From contig CAMWKB010000008.1 of assembly GCA_947174705.1 (NCBI GenBank), positions 1 to 52,490 of the forward strand: 52,490 nucleotides of DNA. Direction: 5' to 3'. Source of the stretch: an uncultured Lachnospiraceae bacterium. GTDB taxonomy: Bacteria; Bacillota; Clostridia; Lachnospirales; Lachnospiraceae. The translations under genes were made by a program, and so were the position numbers. Positions within the stretch are counted from its first letter, which is position 1. Every line of letters begins with the position of its first letter. Of this stretch, positions 36,951-44,087 are shown piece by piece. The notes beneath the pieces were generated by a model. The model made no database searches. It saw nothing but the letters and a program-made list of their open reading frames with translations, and was not told the origin of the DNA.

Positions 36951-37026
36951 GTCTAGGGTGAGTTATATCGGTCTTTCCGGTATGATTCATGGCCGCTCTG
37001 GTGTTGGTAGCACTGGGGCGGTTTTA
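36951..37026 (+). ncRNA. Candidate small RNA of about 75 nt ending in hairpin copy 1
   Basis: Begins about 7 nt after the TATAAT at 36939-36944 and ends in a GC-rich hairpin (CCGCTCTGGTG / CACTGGGGCGG, loop ttggtag) followed by TTTTAA, a Rho-independent terminator. No ORF of meaningful length. It is transcribed away from, and antisense to the leader of, the integrase side. Function unknown; it could regulate integrase or the neighbouring gene. Confidence 0.45.
36981..37026 (+). repeat. Hairpin repeat copy 1
   Basis: Starts with TATGATTCATGGCCGC, then an 11-bp imperfect stem with loop TTGGTAG, and ends CGGTTTTA. Copy 2 is at 37709-37755 in the same orientation; about 41 of 46 positions agree and both can pair. 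The two copies flank the gene at 37080-37679. Confidence 0.75.
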
Positions 37027-37079
37027 ATTTATTAAAACGCCGTAGCGGTTTAATCTTTGGATTCGCTCTCAATTTAACC

Positions 37080-37679
37080 TTAGTTTTTAGTAGAATTCTC
37101 TTTTTGCTTTATTGTATCAAGTAACATAATTGCTCGTGCTATTTCATCATCGCTATATTTATTACCATAAGAAGTTGAAGTATTATTTCGGTATTTTTTA
37201 CCAAACCTTTTTTTGATAGCTTTAAATATAGGTTGAATAATCAAACCCAATACAAAGAAGACAGCACTGATAAATATACTTTGAAAAAAGCTTTTGCCGC
37301 TACTTGCTTCGAACTCCTGATTTAATTTTGCTTGTATGGCATTTACCTGTTCATCAGATAGGCTAATTACATTTTCTGCAATTTCAGCTTCTTTTTTAAG
37401 GCTTTCGACATATTCAATCCTACCTTCAAGTTCTTTTTGTATATCTGACAATTCAGAAGAAGCCTCTGCTAAATTATGAGATATATTTTCGATTTTAATT
37501 GATATATCTGTATTGTCTGGTTCCACAGTTGTCGATGAAGCAGAATAAGTAGAATAAACAGTATAAGCAATTATAAATACTAAAATTATTATGAGTGCCG
37601 TTGCCATAGCATCAATTAGATCCCATATATCTATATAAATACTAATTTTACGTTTGGATTTATTTGTTTTATTAGGCAT
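37080..37679 (-). CDS. Two-TM coiled-coil membrane protein, unknown function
   Basis: 199 residues from ATG 37679 (MPNKTNKSKRK), which has AAAGGAAT on the minus strand; a 13-codon extension to 37718 would start inside the repeat hairpin and lacks a site. TM1 about 25-45, periplasm-side coiled coil about 59-105 (SELSDIQKELEGRIEYVESLKKEAEIAE), TM2 about 131-153, basic and acidic cytoplasmic tail. No family recognised. It sits between integrase and repressor, where prophages carry genes expressed in the lysogen, so superinfection exclusion or another membrane-acting role is a fair guess only. Hairpin repeats lie on both sides. Confidence 0.6.
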   Translation of the reverse strand: MPNKTNKSKRKISIYIDIWDLIDAMATALIIILVFIIAYTVYSTYSASSTTVEPDNTDISIKIENISHNLAEASSELSDIQKELEGRIEYVESLKKEAEIAENVISLSDEQVNAIQAKLNQEFEASSGKSFFQSIFISAVFFVLGLIIQPIFKAIKKRFGKKYRNNTSTSYGNKYSDDEIARAIMLLDTIKQKENSTKN

Positions 37680-37708
37680 ATCTTTATTCCTTTGATTTCC
37701 TTCGGTAG

Positions 37709-37755
37709 TATGATTCATGGCCGCACTAGTGTTGGTAGCACCAGAGCGGTTTTAC
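37709..37755 (+). repeat. Hairpin repeat copy 2
   Basis: TATGATTCATGGCCGC, then stem CCGCACTAGTG / CACCAGAGCGG with two internal mismatches and loop TTGGTAG, then TTTTA. Same order and orientation as copy 1. No promoter is evident in front of it on the plus strand; it lies in the gap between two minus-strand genes. Confidence 0.75.
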
Positions 37756-37782
37756 ATTTTAAAATATATTATCAAGTTATTG

Positions 37783-38637
37783 TTAGAAACAGTTACCACA
37801 AGTAGAATATCCTTGTCCAATTAATTCATCAACAGAACTGTTAGAAGTAGCATAATTTTTGGGAGCAATTTTCTTTACACTAGGACAAGATGGATGATGT
37901 ATCTTTTTTGTATTGTTGTTTAGTACATATGTGGCCTCTGTTTGTTGTTGTGAAGCATTATCATAAGTATTAAAATTATTGCCATTACCAGAAGGTACAG
38001 TATTGCTTTGAGAATTTGATTCTTGTGCCGCCTGGGTTTCTGAATTTTTTTGAGCCTCCGCATCCTTGGCGGCCTGCTCTTCGGCAAGTTTTTGAGCTTC
38101 CGCATCCTTGGCGGCCTGCGCCTCAGCTTCTTTAGCGGCCTTTTCTTCGGCAAGTCTTTGAGCCTCCGCATCCTTGGCGGCCTGCGCTTCAGCTTCTTTA
38201 GCAGCTTGCTCTTCGGCAAGTTTTTGTGCTTCAGCTTCTTTAGCGGCCTGTTCTTCCGCGAGTCGTTCTTCCTCAGCTTTGGCAAGTAGCTCTTCGCGAG
38301 CGGCAATATCGACAACATTAATGGTTATAGCATTACTGGTAACATCACCAGATGTAACATAGATTTCATACGTGCCCTCTTCGGGGCCGGTCATAATTCC
38401 AGAGTCTGAGAACTCAAGGGTATCTCCATCGTGTATGTATTCAATAGTACTAATATCTGCATCTTCAGGAAGAATTGAAACTTCTATAGGAAATTCCGTA
38501 TTAATATCATATTCCTCTTGATAATTTGGAATGGATAATTCGATTGACTCAACCGGTGTATCCGATTTACTTGGTGATATAGCTGCGAGTAAGGCAACTA
38601 CGACGATACCGCCTACGATAATGCCTGTTTTCTTCAT
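37783..38637 (-). CDS. Membrane-anchored protein with Ala/Glu heptad repeats and C-terminal Cys/His domain
   Basis: 284 residues. N-terminal anchor or signal about 5-20 (IIVGGIVVVALLAAI, followed by SPSKSD); an Ig-like region about 30-110 (SIELSIPNYQEEYDINTEFPIEVS); about 115-210 an Ala/Glu/Gln/Lys repeat (units like AEAQAAKDAEAQ) forming a long helix; C-terminal HHPSCPSVKKIAPKNY...GYSTCGNCF with C/H pattern of the Ada-like metal-binding segment seen at the ends of nuclease-like secreted proteins. The DNA repeats at about 38045-38290 encode the helix. RBS GGAG before ATG 38637. Role unknown; likely a lysogen-expressed surface protein. Confidence 0.65.
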   Translation of the reverse strand: MKKTGIIVGGIVVVALLAAISPSKSDTPVESIELSIPNYQEEYDINTEFPIEVSILPEDADISTIEYIHDGDTLEFSDSGIMTGPEEGTYEIYVTSGDVTSNAITINVVDIAAREELLAKAEEERLAEEQAAKEAEAQKLAEEQAAKEAEAQAAKDAEAQRLAEEKAAKEAEAQAAKDAEAQKLAEEQAAKDAEAQKNSETQAAQESNSQSNTVPSGNGNNFNTYDNASQQQTEATYVLNNNTKKIHHPSCPSVKKIAPKNYATSNSSVDELIGQGYSTCGNCF

Positions 38638-38798
38638 GTGATTTTCTCCTTTTTCATCTTCGAATATTAATTATTTTTAGCTACAATGTGCAACTGTTTA
38701 AATAATCAATATAATTGTAAACTATGATTTAGAGAATCAAAATACATTACAATGCTATTTTGGCAGTGTTTTGCGCAATTTTTGCATATTCTTCTTGG

Positions 38799-38957
38799 CT
38801 ATAGTCCTAGCAGTTTGCCAGCCTTTGCGCGTCTTCCACTTTTGGTAGTAGGTATGCCAGTGGCCTTAGCGACTTTTCTTTTGACATCAGTTATGCCAAG
38901 CGCCTTGTTTGTACTGAAAGAAAGTCCGGGAATTGCAGATTTTTTCTTTTTAGCCAT
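38799..38957 (-). CDS. Small basic phage protein (52 aa)
   Basis: MAKKKKSAIPGLSFS, then TNKALGITDVKRK and a basic RRAKAGKLLGL end. 52 residues, strongly basic. Small proteins with this AIPGLSFS-x-ALGITxxKRK pattern recur in Firmicutes prophages next to the repressor; I recall the pattern but no function. Start ATG 38957 has AAGGA 12 nt upstream on the minus strand. A half-operator (CTAAAC at 39033-39038) lies upstream. Confidence 0.7.
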   Translation of the reverse strand: MAKKKKSAIPGLSFSTNKALGITDVKRKVAKATGIPTTKSGRRAKAGKLLGL

Positions 38958-39026
38958 ATTAAATATATCCTTTTTGTGTTAAATGTTAATATGTATCAGA
39001 TTTTCAATGTTATATAATTGAACACA

Positions 39027-39057
39027 TTTTTTCTAAACTATCATTGCGATGTCGCAA
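39027..39057 (-). promoter_or_regulatory. Repressor half-site and palindrome upstream of the 52-aa gene
   Basis: TTTTTTCTAAAC (about 39027-39038) is the reverse of the GTTTAG half-operator used at the cI/cro switch. A perfect palindrome TTGCGA-TG-TCGCAA is at 39044-39057. Both lie between the repressor stop and the 52-aa gene. Confidence 0.45.
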
Positions 39058-39076
39058 CAGATACATCTAAAACCAA

Positions 39077-39706
39077 CTATAGTTTTCTTCTTAGCTCAAT
39101 CACTTTGCCGATTATTCTGACTGGTTTATCAGTAATTTCCTTGTTTGTAAAGTATAAAGGCTCATAGTTAGCATTGATGGATACAAGAGCTATGCTGTTT
39201 TCATACTTTTTCAACCGTTTACACACGCCATCATTTCCATTAACAAGAGCAATTACAATCTCATCTGATTCTGCATCGTCTTGCTGGCGGACAATTACAG
39301 TATCACCATTATGTATATCCGGCTCCATACTGTCACCCTGGATACGCAAGCCAAAGAATTTGCCGGTTCTGGCGAGTTCTTCTGTAATTTCTTCTGTATC
39401 AATTATGTTTTCTACGGCTTCAATCGGTATGCCAGCTGCTACGCGGCCAAGAACATTGATTGTAATACCCCTTTTATTATTGTTTGTTTCTATTTTCTCC
39501 ATAGGAACATCAACGCCCATTAACCATGCTTCATTTACAGATAATGCCTTAGCAATTAGATATATATTATTTTGTTTTGGTTCATAGCGACCAGATATGT
39601 AAGAACTTAAAGCACCTTTGCTTATGCCTGTTTTTTCAACTAAGTCAGCCTGCTTTAGATTTCTAAGTTCCATACCTTCACGTATACGCTCTGCAATAGT
39701 TTTCAT
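39077..39706 (-). CDS. LexA/CI-type phage repressor with S24 autoprotease
   Basis: 209 residues from ATG 39706 (GAGGTGATGT before it on the minus strand); the longer frame to 39814 runs through the operators. HTH region about 16-45 (LKQADLVEKTGISKGALSSYISGR). S24 domain: cleavage site Ala91-Gly92 (VAAGIP), catalytic Ser126 (GDSMEP) and Lys163 (CKRL). RecA-stimulated self-cleavage would induce the prophage after DNA damage. Binds GTTTAG...CTAAAC operators nearby (inferred from their placement). Confidence 0.93.
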   Translation of the reverse strand: MKTIAERIREGMELRNLKQADLVEKTGISKGALSSYISGRYEPKQNNIYLIAKALSVNEAWLMGVDVPMEKIETNNNKRGITINVLGRVAAGIPIEAVENIIDTEEITEELARTGKFFGLRIQGDSMEPDIHNGDTVIVRQQDDAESDEIVIALVNGNDGVCKRLKKYENSIALVSINANYEPLYFTNKEITDKPVRIIGKVIELRRKL

Positions 39707-39725
39707 TACATCACCTCGTGAAATG

Positions 39726-39856
39726 ATAGTATCACAAAAGTTTAGAAAACGCAACAATATTATAAAAAAATCAAAAATAAAGTTTAGAAAAACTAAAAAA
39801 CATATTGACAACAAATTTAATAGGTGGTATCGTAATCGTAGTTTAGAAAACTAAAC
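39726..39856. promoter_or_regulatory. Lysogeny switch: divergent promoters and three operators
   Basis: Operators: O1 GTTTAGAAAACGCAAC at 39740-39755 (degenerate), O2 GTTTAG-AAAAA-CTAAA at 39782-39797, O3 GTTTAGAAAACTAAAC at 39841-39856 (perfect). Rightward promoter TTGACA (39805-39810), 17 bp, TATCGT (39828-39833), with O3 over its start. Leftward promoter TTGCGT (39749-39754 complement), 17 bp, TACTAT (39726-39731 complement), with O1 overlapping its -35. A fourth operator is at 40086-40101. Confidence 0.8.
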
Positions 39857-39875
39857 AGAAAGGAGATGAGTAATT

Positions 39876-40091
39876 TTGGCATACAATTATAGAAAATTAA
39901 GAGGAAAAATAAAAGAGGTATGTGGAACGCAAGATGAATTTTCTTCAAGACTTGGTATTGGAAGAGTATCATTAAGTCAACGACTAAATAATCAATTAGA
40001 GTTTACGCAGGATGAAATCTTTAAGTCATGTGATATTCTTGATATAAAGAAAGACGAAATACCTGTTTATTTTTTTACCCTAAATGTTTAG
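39876..40091 (+). CDS. Cro-like HTH repressor (TTG start)
   Basis: 71 residues, XRE-like HTH (MAYNYRKLRGKIKEVCGTQDEFSSRLGIGRVSLSQRLNN). TTG at 39876 follows AGGAGATGAG by 7 nt; the ATG at 39866 is in another frame. First gene to the right of the divergent promoter, as expected of a Cro. The stop codon TAG at 40089-40091 lies inside operator O4. Confidence 0.82.
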   Translation: MAYNYRKLRGKIKEVCGTQDEFSSRLGIGRVSLSQRLNNQLEFTQDEIFKSCDILDIKKDEIPVYFFTLNV

Positions 40092-40101
40092 AAAACTAAA
40101 C
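40086..40101. promoter_or_regulatory. Fourth GTTTAG/CTAAAC operator
   Basis: GTTTAGAAAACTAAAC, an exact copy of O3, overlapping the end of the cro-like gene. It lies in front of the next early gene. Confidence 0.75.
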
Positions 40102-40135
40102 ACATTATTTATACATTGGAAGTGAGGTGAACATA

Positions 40136-40408
40136 GTGGATAAGAAAGATGATTTAGTTAAAGAGCAAAGTAAAGCCGCTCCAGAGCGTGAAAGAGAACG
40201 ACGTTTGAAAGCCTATGATATTGCTAATCAAATCTCAGAGTTTTCAGAGTCATACTGGGAAGCCATGACTTTAATAAATTATATGAAGGAAAATTTTGAG
40301 TGGGCAAAAACAAGAGGAAAGGCTGAATTATTACCATATCCGGTAGATCGTTGGGGAAATAAGATTAAGTTGCTTGGAGCCGAAGCTCCAAGTCCAAATA
40401 GAGAATAA
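40136..40408 (+). CDS. Small phage protein, 90 aa
   Basis: GTG start at 40136 (VDKKDDLVKEQSKAAP, AGTGAGGTG 5-10 nt upstream) is preferred to GTG 40127. 90 residues, charged N-terminus (ERERERRLKAYDIANQ), helical, ending in KIKLLGAEAPSPNRE. Early-gene position after cro. No family recognised. Confidence 0.65.
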   Translation: MDKKDDLVKEQSKAAPERERERRLKAYDIANQISEFSESYWEAMTLINYMKENFEWAKTRGKAELLPYPVDRWGNKIKLLGAEAPSPNRE

Positions 40409-40409
40409 C

Positions 40410-40598
40410 TCAAGGTAATCTTTCGGCGGAGCCGTTGTTTATCATTTCTTCTAAATCGGCGAAATTGTAACATTCCTGATACAAGGTATATAGTTGACCG
40501 TCAGAAAGATTGACATCTTTGTAATCAAGAAATAAACGATGAAGGAATTTGCCAAAGGCTAAATCATGGGCTATTTGGTTAAGTTCTTTATCATCCAT
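40410..40598 (-). CDS. Small acidic phage protein, 62 aa
   Basis: MDDKELNQIAHDLAFGKFLHRLFLDYKD..., 62 residues, with AAAGGAG before ATG 40598 on the minus strand. It is convergent with the preceding gene (1-base gap). Helical and acidic; no family recognised. Confidence 0.55.
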   Translation of the reverse strand: MDDKELNQIAHDLAFGKFLHRLFLDYKDVNLSDGQLYTLYQECYNFADLEEMINNGSAERLP

Positions 40599-40785
40599 AG
40601 CAATAACTCCTTTCTTATGTACTCGACTCTGGCAGGAGCCTGTACCTACAGTATATGAGATAAGGAAAATGGATTCAATACATGAGGTCTGAATATAAAG
40701 AGGAAATTGGCGTTAATTTTACTATCTAATTAAAGCGAAAGTAGTACAACCAGTCACACATATTATTTAACGGAGGTGTGTACAT

Positions 40786-40938
40786 ATGGCAAAAAAGAAA
40801 GAAATTGAATGTACCGTAGAATATACCGAAGGTGCCACGGACAGAATTACAGACGCGTTTGTAGATTTGTACTATCAGATACAGCAGGGAATATACAGTG
40901 GTCCGCTGCTTCCAAACCAAGAGGATGAAACCGCATAA
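40786..40938 (+). CDS. Small phage protein, 50 aa
   Basis: MAKKKEIECTVEYTEGATD..., 50 residues, ATG 40786 with GGAGGTG 8 nt upstream. Followed by a similar-sized gene after 36 nt. Too short for family assignment. It was found by eye because of its strong RBS and position at the head of a compact plus-strand operon. Confidence 0.65.
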   Translation: MAKKKEIECTVEYTEGATDRITDAFVDLYYQIQQGIYSGPLLPNQEDETA

Positions 40939-40974
40939 GCGGTTAAGCATAGGACAAGCTGAAAGGAGTATATA

Positions 40975-41178
40975 ATGGCGAAAAAAACCGAATACGAAGT
41001 GCACAGCAACGGCGCGGCAGCAAACTTCAAAGATCCCGATGATGCAGTCAATGCCATATGGCTTCTTGGCTTTTATCATGGCTTTGAAGTCAATAAGACC
41101 AAGGCTAAAAGCGCTTTGGACAAGCATGGTTTTTATGAAGAATTTCCTTTATCAATTAAAAAGCTGGTTTACGGATGA
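40975..41178 (+). CDS. Small phage protein, 67 aa
   Basis: MAKKTEYEVHSNGAAANFKDPDDAVNAIWLL..., AAAGGAG upstream of ATG 40975. Alpha/beta composition; no family recognised. Part of the early operon. Confidence 0.6.
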   Translation: MAKKTEYEVHSNGAAANFKDPDDAVNAIWLLGFYHGFEVNKTKAKSALDKHGFYEEFPLSIKKLVYG

Positions 41179-41197
41179 AGCGAAGGAGGCGGCAGGA

Positions 41198-41377
41198 ATG
41201 ATAATAGTTGAAAGTTTAGGAGTAGCCGGTGTCATTATCGGTATAGGCGGAATCAGCGGAGCTATAGAAAATGAAGGTGCAGGACTGCTGCAGTCGGTAA
41301 TGCTGCTTGCGGCCGGGGCACTGATACTGTATACCGCATACCGGACAGGCAGTTGGAGGGAAAAAGAGCGATGTTGA
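41198..41377 (+). CDS. Small two-TM-like membrane protein, 59 aa
   Basis: ATG 41198 (MIIVESLGVAGVIIGIGG), GGAGG 8 nt upstream. Hydrophobic segments about 4-22 and 32-48, basic end REKERC. Overlaps the next gene start by 7 nt. The frame extends left to 41039, but the RBS supports this start. Confidence 0.55.
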   Translation: MIIVESLGVAGVIIGIGGISGAIENEGAGLLQSVMLLAAGALILYTAYRTGSWREKERC

Positions 41378-41667
41378 AGGAAAAGGAACTGTTGGACAAG
41401 CTGTACGATCTTCCGGAAAGATTCAGGGTCCACATGGGCAATAAGGACTACCCAAGGGCGAAAAGCTGTTATGATACGGCGAGGACGATAGCGGTATTCA
41501 TGGAACTCGATGAGGAAAGACAGAAGGAATTGTTTGGTGTCCGCGGAGAGCGCGGAGTTATCCTGCGGACGGGACTGTTTCCGGAAGCGAGTGTGCAGAA
41601 AGCGTACCGTGAATGCATTAAGAGTAACCAGACCCGTTTACAGCTGTTATGTCAGCAAAGCACATAA
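41371..41667 (+). CDS. Phage early protein, 98 aa
   Basis: ATG 41371 (MLKEKELLDKLYDLPERFRVH), GGAGGG 10 nt upstream. Helical, mixed charge, cysteine near position 30 and 95. Resembles small uncharacterised proteins of Clostridia phages in context, no family named. Confidence 0.6.
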   Translation: MLKEKELLDKLYDLPERFRVHMGNKDYPRAKSCYDTARTIAVFMELDEERQKELFGVRGERGVILRTGLFPEASVQKAYRECIKSNQTRLQLLCQQST

Positions 41668-41700
41668 TATCCGGAAAATACAAAGGGAAGGCCGTTCTAA

Positions 41701-42147
41701 GTGATGGATGAAGTAAACGTATATATTTATACCACTGTAAAAGGTCCAAAGAAAAAGCATGGAGCCTATACATACATATTGGAAACAGATACAGCCAAAG
41801 GAACTGCAACACGTTCTGAAACAAAGGTAGTGGAAGAAGTAACAGCCCACAGGGCAGAACTTATTGCACTGGCAGCAGCCGTAAAAAGAATCAACAGGCG
41901 CTGCGTCCTAAATGTATATATGGATTCGGTGTATGTAGCTTCATGTATGGAAAAGTGGATGGATAAATGGAAAAGCAATGATTGGAAAAACGCAAAGGGA
42001 AAACCGGTATCCCACATGGAAGAGTGGCAGGAGCTGGATCATCTACTGGATAAACACAATTACCGGTTTGTTATCGGATGTGAACATTCTTACTATGAAT
42101 GGCTTAAGTCGGAAACGGAGAGGGCAGAAAAAGAGTGTATACAATAG
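41701..42147 (+). CDS. RNase H-like protein (first catalytic Asp absent)
   Basis: 148 residues, GTG 41701 or ATG 41704. RNase HI fold: EVNVYIYTTVKGP strand, HRAELIALAAAVKRI with conserved Glu, YMDSVYVASCMEKW with conserved Asp, and GCEHSYYEWLKSE near the end. The first acidic residue of the DEDD set (Asp in DGS of RNase HI) is replaced by TT, so it may be inactive or a variant. Overlaps the HNH gene by 13 nt. Early phage operon member; role in DNA metabolism inferred. Confidence 0.7.
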   Translation: MMDEVNVYIYTTVKGPKKKHGAYTYILETDTAKGTATRSETKVVEEVTAHRAELIALAAAVKRINRRCVLNVYMDSVYVASCMEKWMDKWKSNDWKNAKGKPVSHMEEWQELDHLLDKHNYRFVIGCEHSYYEWLKSETERAEKECIQ

Positions 42148-42791
42148 GCAATATCACTGAATGCAGAAAAGGATCCGGATGTACTGAGCTGCGTATCTTT
42201 ATTAATGGTGAAGAAAATGAGGAGCTTATACGCAGAAAGGAAATCTCACATATAGGCATATGGCTTGATGACGGACGCACTATCTCGGCGGAGCAGCGCA
42301 AGAAAATATATGCTTCCATTAAAGATTTTTCCATCTTTACAGGCTATACGCCGGAGGAAGCAAAGGAAGTGTTGAAATATCTGTATGTGGAACGTACCGG
42401 GAAACCATATTTTTCATTGTCTGACTGTTCAATGGATACGGCGAGACATTTTATCAACCTTATTATTGATATCTGCCTTGAGAATGGGATCATATTGTCG
42501 GATGTGCTGTATGACAGGGCGGAAGATATTGAATATATGCTAAAGAGCTGTATTAAAAACCGTAAGTGCGCCATATGTGGGGGTAATGGAGAAATACATC
42601 ACTGGGATGCAATAGGGATGGGAAATGACAGAAGGCATTATGATGACAGCAGGAACAGAAAGATATGTCTGTGCAGGAGGCATCACACACTGGCCCATTC
42701 ATACGGAAGGGAACGATTCATGCGGACATATCACGTATATGGGATTTATTATGATAAAAATTCCGAAAGGATTTTTATAAATCAGGATTAA
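42135..42791 (+). CDS. HNH-type nuclease (putative HNHc family)
   Basis: 218 residues, GTG start at 42135. C-terminal half has the zinc/HNH core: CAICGG, IHHWDAIGMGNDRRHYDDSRNRKICLC, RRHHTLAHSYG. This matches phage HNHc nucleases that lie in replication-recombination operons and may act in DNA recombination. N-terminal 130 residues are a helical region with no motif. Overlaps the RNase H-like gene by 13 nt. Confidence 0.78.
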   Translation: MYTIGNITECRKGSGCTELRIFINGEENEELIRRKEISHIGIWLDDGRTISAEQRKKIYASIKDFSIFTGYTPEEAKEVLKYLYVERTGKPYFSLSDCSMDTARHFINLIIDICLENGIILSDVLYDRAEDIEYMLKSCIKNRKCAICGGNGEIHHWDAIGMGNDRRHYDDSRNRKICLCRRHHTLAHSYGRERFMRTYHVYGIYYDKNSERIFINQD

Positions 42792-42808
42792 AAGGAAGGA
42801 GGCAGCAC

Positions 42809-43204
42809 ATGGATGTAAATCTGAACAGTATAGGCGGTGGCGCTTTGCAGGAACGCTTTAACCGTGAGTTTGAAAAGGTAGTCAAGAATATGAAGGACCC
42901 TAATACTTCATACAAGGAAACACGTAAAGTTACTATTACGCTGACTTTCAAACAGGATGAAGACAGGAACACTGCAGTGTGTACGTGTGAAGTCCAGAGT
43001 AAACTGGCCAAAGCAAAGTCCTTTGATACGAACTTTGGCATTGGCAGGGATTTGAAGACGGACAAATACGTTGCTAGGGAATTTGGTACACAGATCCCGG
43101 GGCAGTTAGGCTTTGATGATGTAGCATCCGCAGAACAGGATGCACAGCATGGCAATGTGAAGGACTTCAACAAACAAAAATTATCACCGGCAATAGGAGG
43201 ATGA
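42809..43204 (+). CDS. Phage 'replication terminator'-like protein
   Basis: 131 residues, MDVNLNSIGGGALQERFNREFEK, then MKDPNTSYKETRKVTITLTFKQDEDR. I recognise this as a family commonly labelled replication terminator protein in phages of Firmicutes; the name is historical and its biochemical role is not shown by the sequence. AAGGAAGGAGG upstream of ATG 42809. Followed by the next gene after 4 nt. Confidence 0.6.
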   Translation: MDVNLNSIGGGALQERFNREFEKVVKNMKDPNTSYKETRKVTITLTFKQDEDRNTAVCTCEVQSKLAKAKSFDTNFGIGRDLKTDKYVAREFGTQIPGQLGFDDVASAEQDAQHGNVKDFNKQKLSPAIGG

Positions 43205-43208
43205 GGAT

Positions 43209-43979
43209 ATGATTGCTAAAGCAATGGAATGGATTAAGGCCCATACAGGACCGAATATTATTAATATTGATGGAGCGGAATGGTCTGACAAGCAGGTAAC
43301 TAAAATTGAGAATATCAGGACACTTGATAAGGTAAACTTCTATACCCTGAGCAGTCTTATAGAGTATCTGAAAAGCGAAGTGGATGTACCGAATTCTTTC
43401 GTGAAACACATATTTGTCAATGTGGAATCGCCTAATCACGTATTGGTGTATTCCGATGCAAATGAAGATAACCATTACAGCCGGACGCAGATAGCGGAAG
43501 TAAATGCCATGCTTCCGGTAGTAAAGATAGGGCAGTGGGTAGAGCAGACGGAATTCTGTATCATGATGAGGGCAAATTTCATTGATAATGGATTTGTTGA
43601 CCTTGGAGACGGTGAAGCCCAGATTGATACTGACAGGGATGCGCTTATCAGCGTTGCAAGTAATATTGTATCCGGAACGATTGCGCAGTATGAGGATACA
43701 GGAATTACACAAAAAGCAACATTAAAAACCGGAATACAGGAGTCCGAGGACAAGCTGCTTCCTGAAAAGGTAACGTTGCGTCCGTATCGTACGTTTCTGG
43801 AAGTCGAACAGCCGAAGAGTGAGTTTATCTTCCGCGCCCAGGATACTAAATATGACAGCTTACAGTTGGCGCTTTATGAAGCCGACGGCGGAAGATGGAA
43901 AATGGATGCAATGGCATCTATTAAGGAGTATTTAAAAAAACAGCTTTCAGAGTTGGAATATATAACTATTACTGCATAA
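43209..43979 (+). CDS. Phage early protein, DUF2303-like candidate
   Basis: 256 residues, MIAKAMEWIKAHTGPNIINIDGAEW, then FYTLSSLIEYLKSEVDVP, with later strands and LRPYRTFLEVEQPKSEFIFR. Layout fits phage proteins labelled DUF2303 (ssDNA or recombination-associated in some phages), but I only have a weak resemblance. It is 4 nt after the previous gene and precedes a hairpin. Function unknown. Confidence 0.5.
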   Translation: MIAKAMEWIKAHTGPNIINIDGAEWSDKQVTKIENIRTLDKVNFYTLSSLIEYLKSEVDVPNSFVKHIFVNVESPNHVLVYSDANEDNHYSRTQIAEVNAMLPVVKIGQWVEQTEFCIMMRANFIDNGFVDLGDGEAQIDTDRDALISVASNIVSGTIAQYEDTGITQKATLKTGIQESEDKLLPEKVTLRPYRTFLEVEQPKSEFIFRAQDTKYDSLQLALYEADGGRWKMDAMASIKEYLKKQLSELEYITITA

Positions 43980-44000
43980 AATGCCAAGAGGCAGCAGGCG

Positions 44001-44038
44001 TATGGATATGCTTCAGTAATCTGCTAAGCATATCCATA
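44001..44038 (+). terminator. Long hairpin upstream of the DUF4373 gene
   Basis: TATGGATATGCTT (44001-44013) pairs perfectly with AAGCATATCCATA (44026-44038), 12-nt loop. It lies 22 nt after one gene and 49 nt before the next; AT-rich sequence follows, so it could terminate or attenuate. Confidence 0.55.
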
Positions 44039-44087
44039 TATTAAATAATAATTGTAAGGGAAATTTATATAGGAGTGTATTAGAAGA

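Noticed and set aside
36981..37755. Integron attC-like cassette
   Set aside because: The hairpins lack the GTTRRRY core and paired R/L boxes of attC sites, and there is a serine, not tyrosine, recombinase.
38045..38290. CRISPR-like short repeats
   Set aside because: Repeats are in frame and encode the Ala/Glu helix of a protein; no conserved spacers or leader, and no cas genes.
38752..38982. 76-codon plus-strand frame
   Set aside because: Hydrophobic shadow of the minus-strand 52-aa basic gene at 38799-38957.
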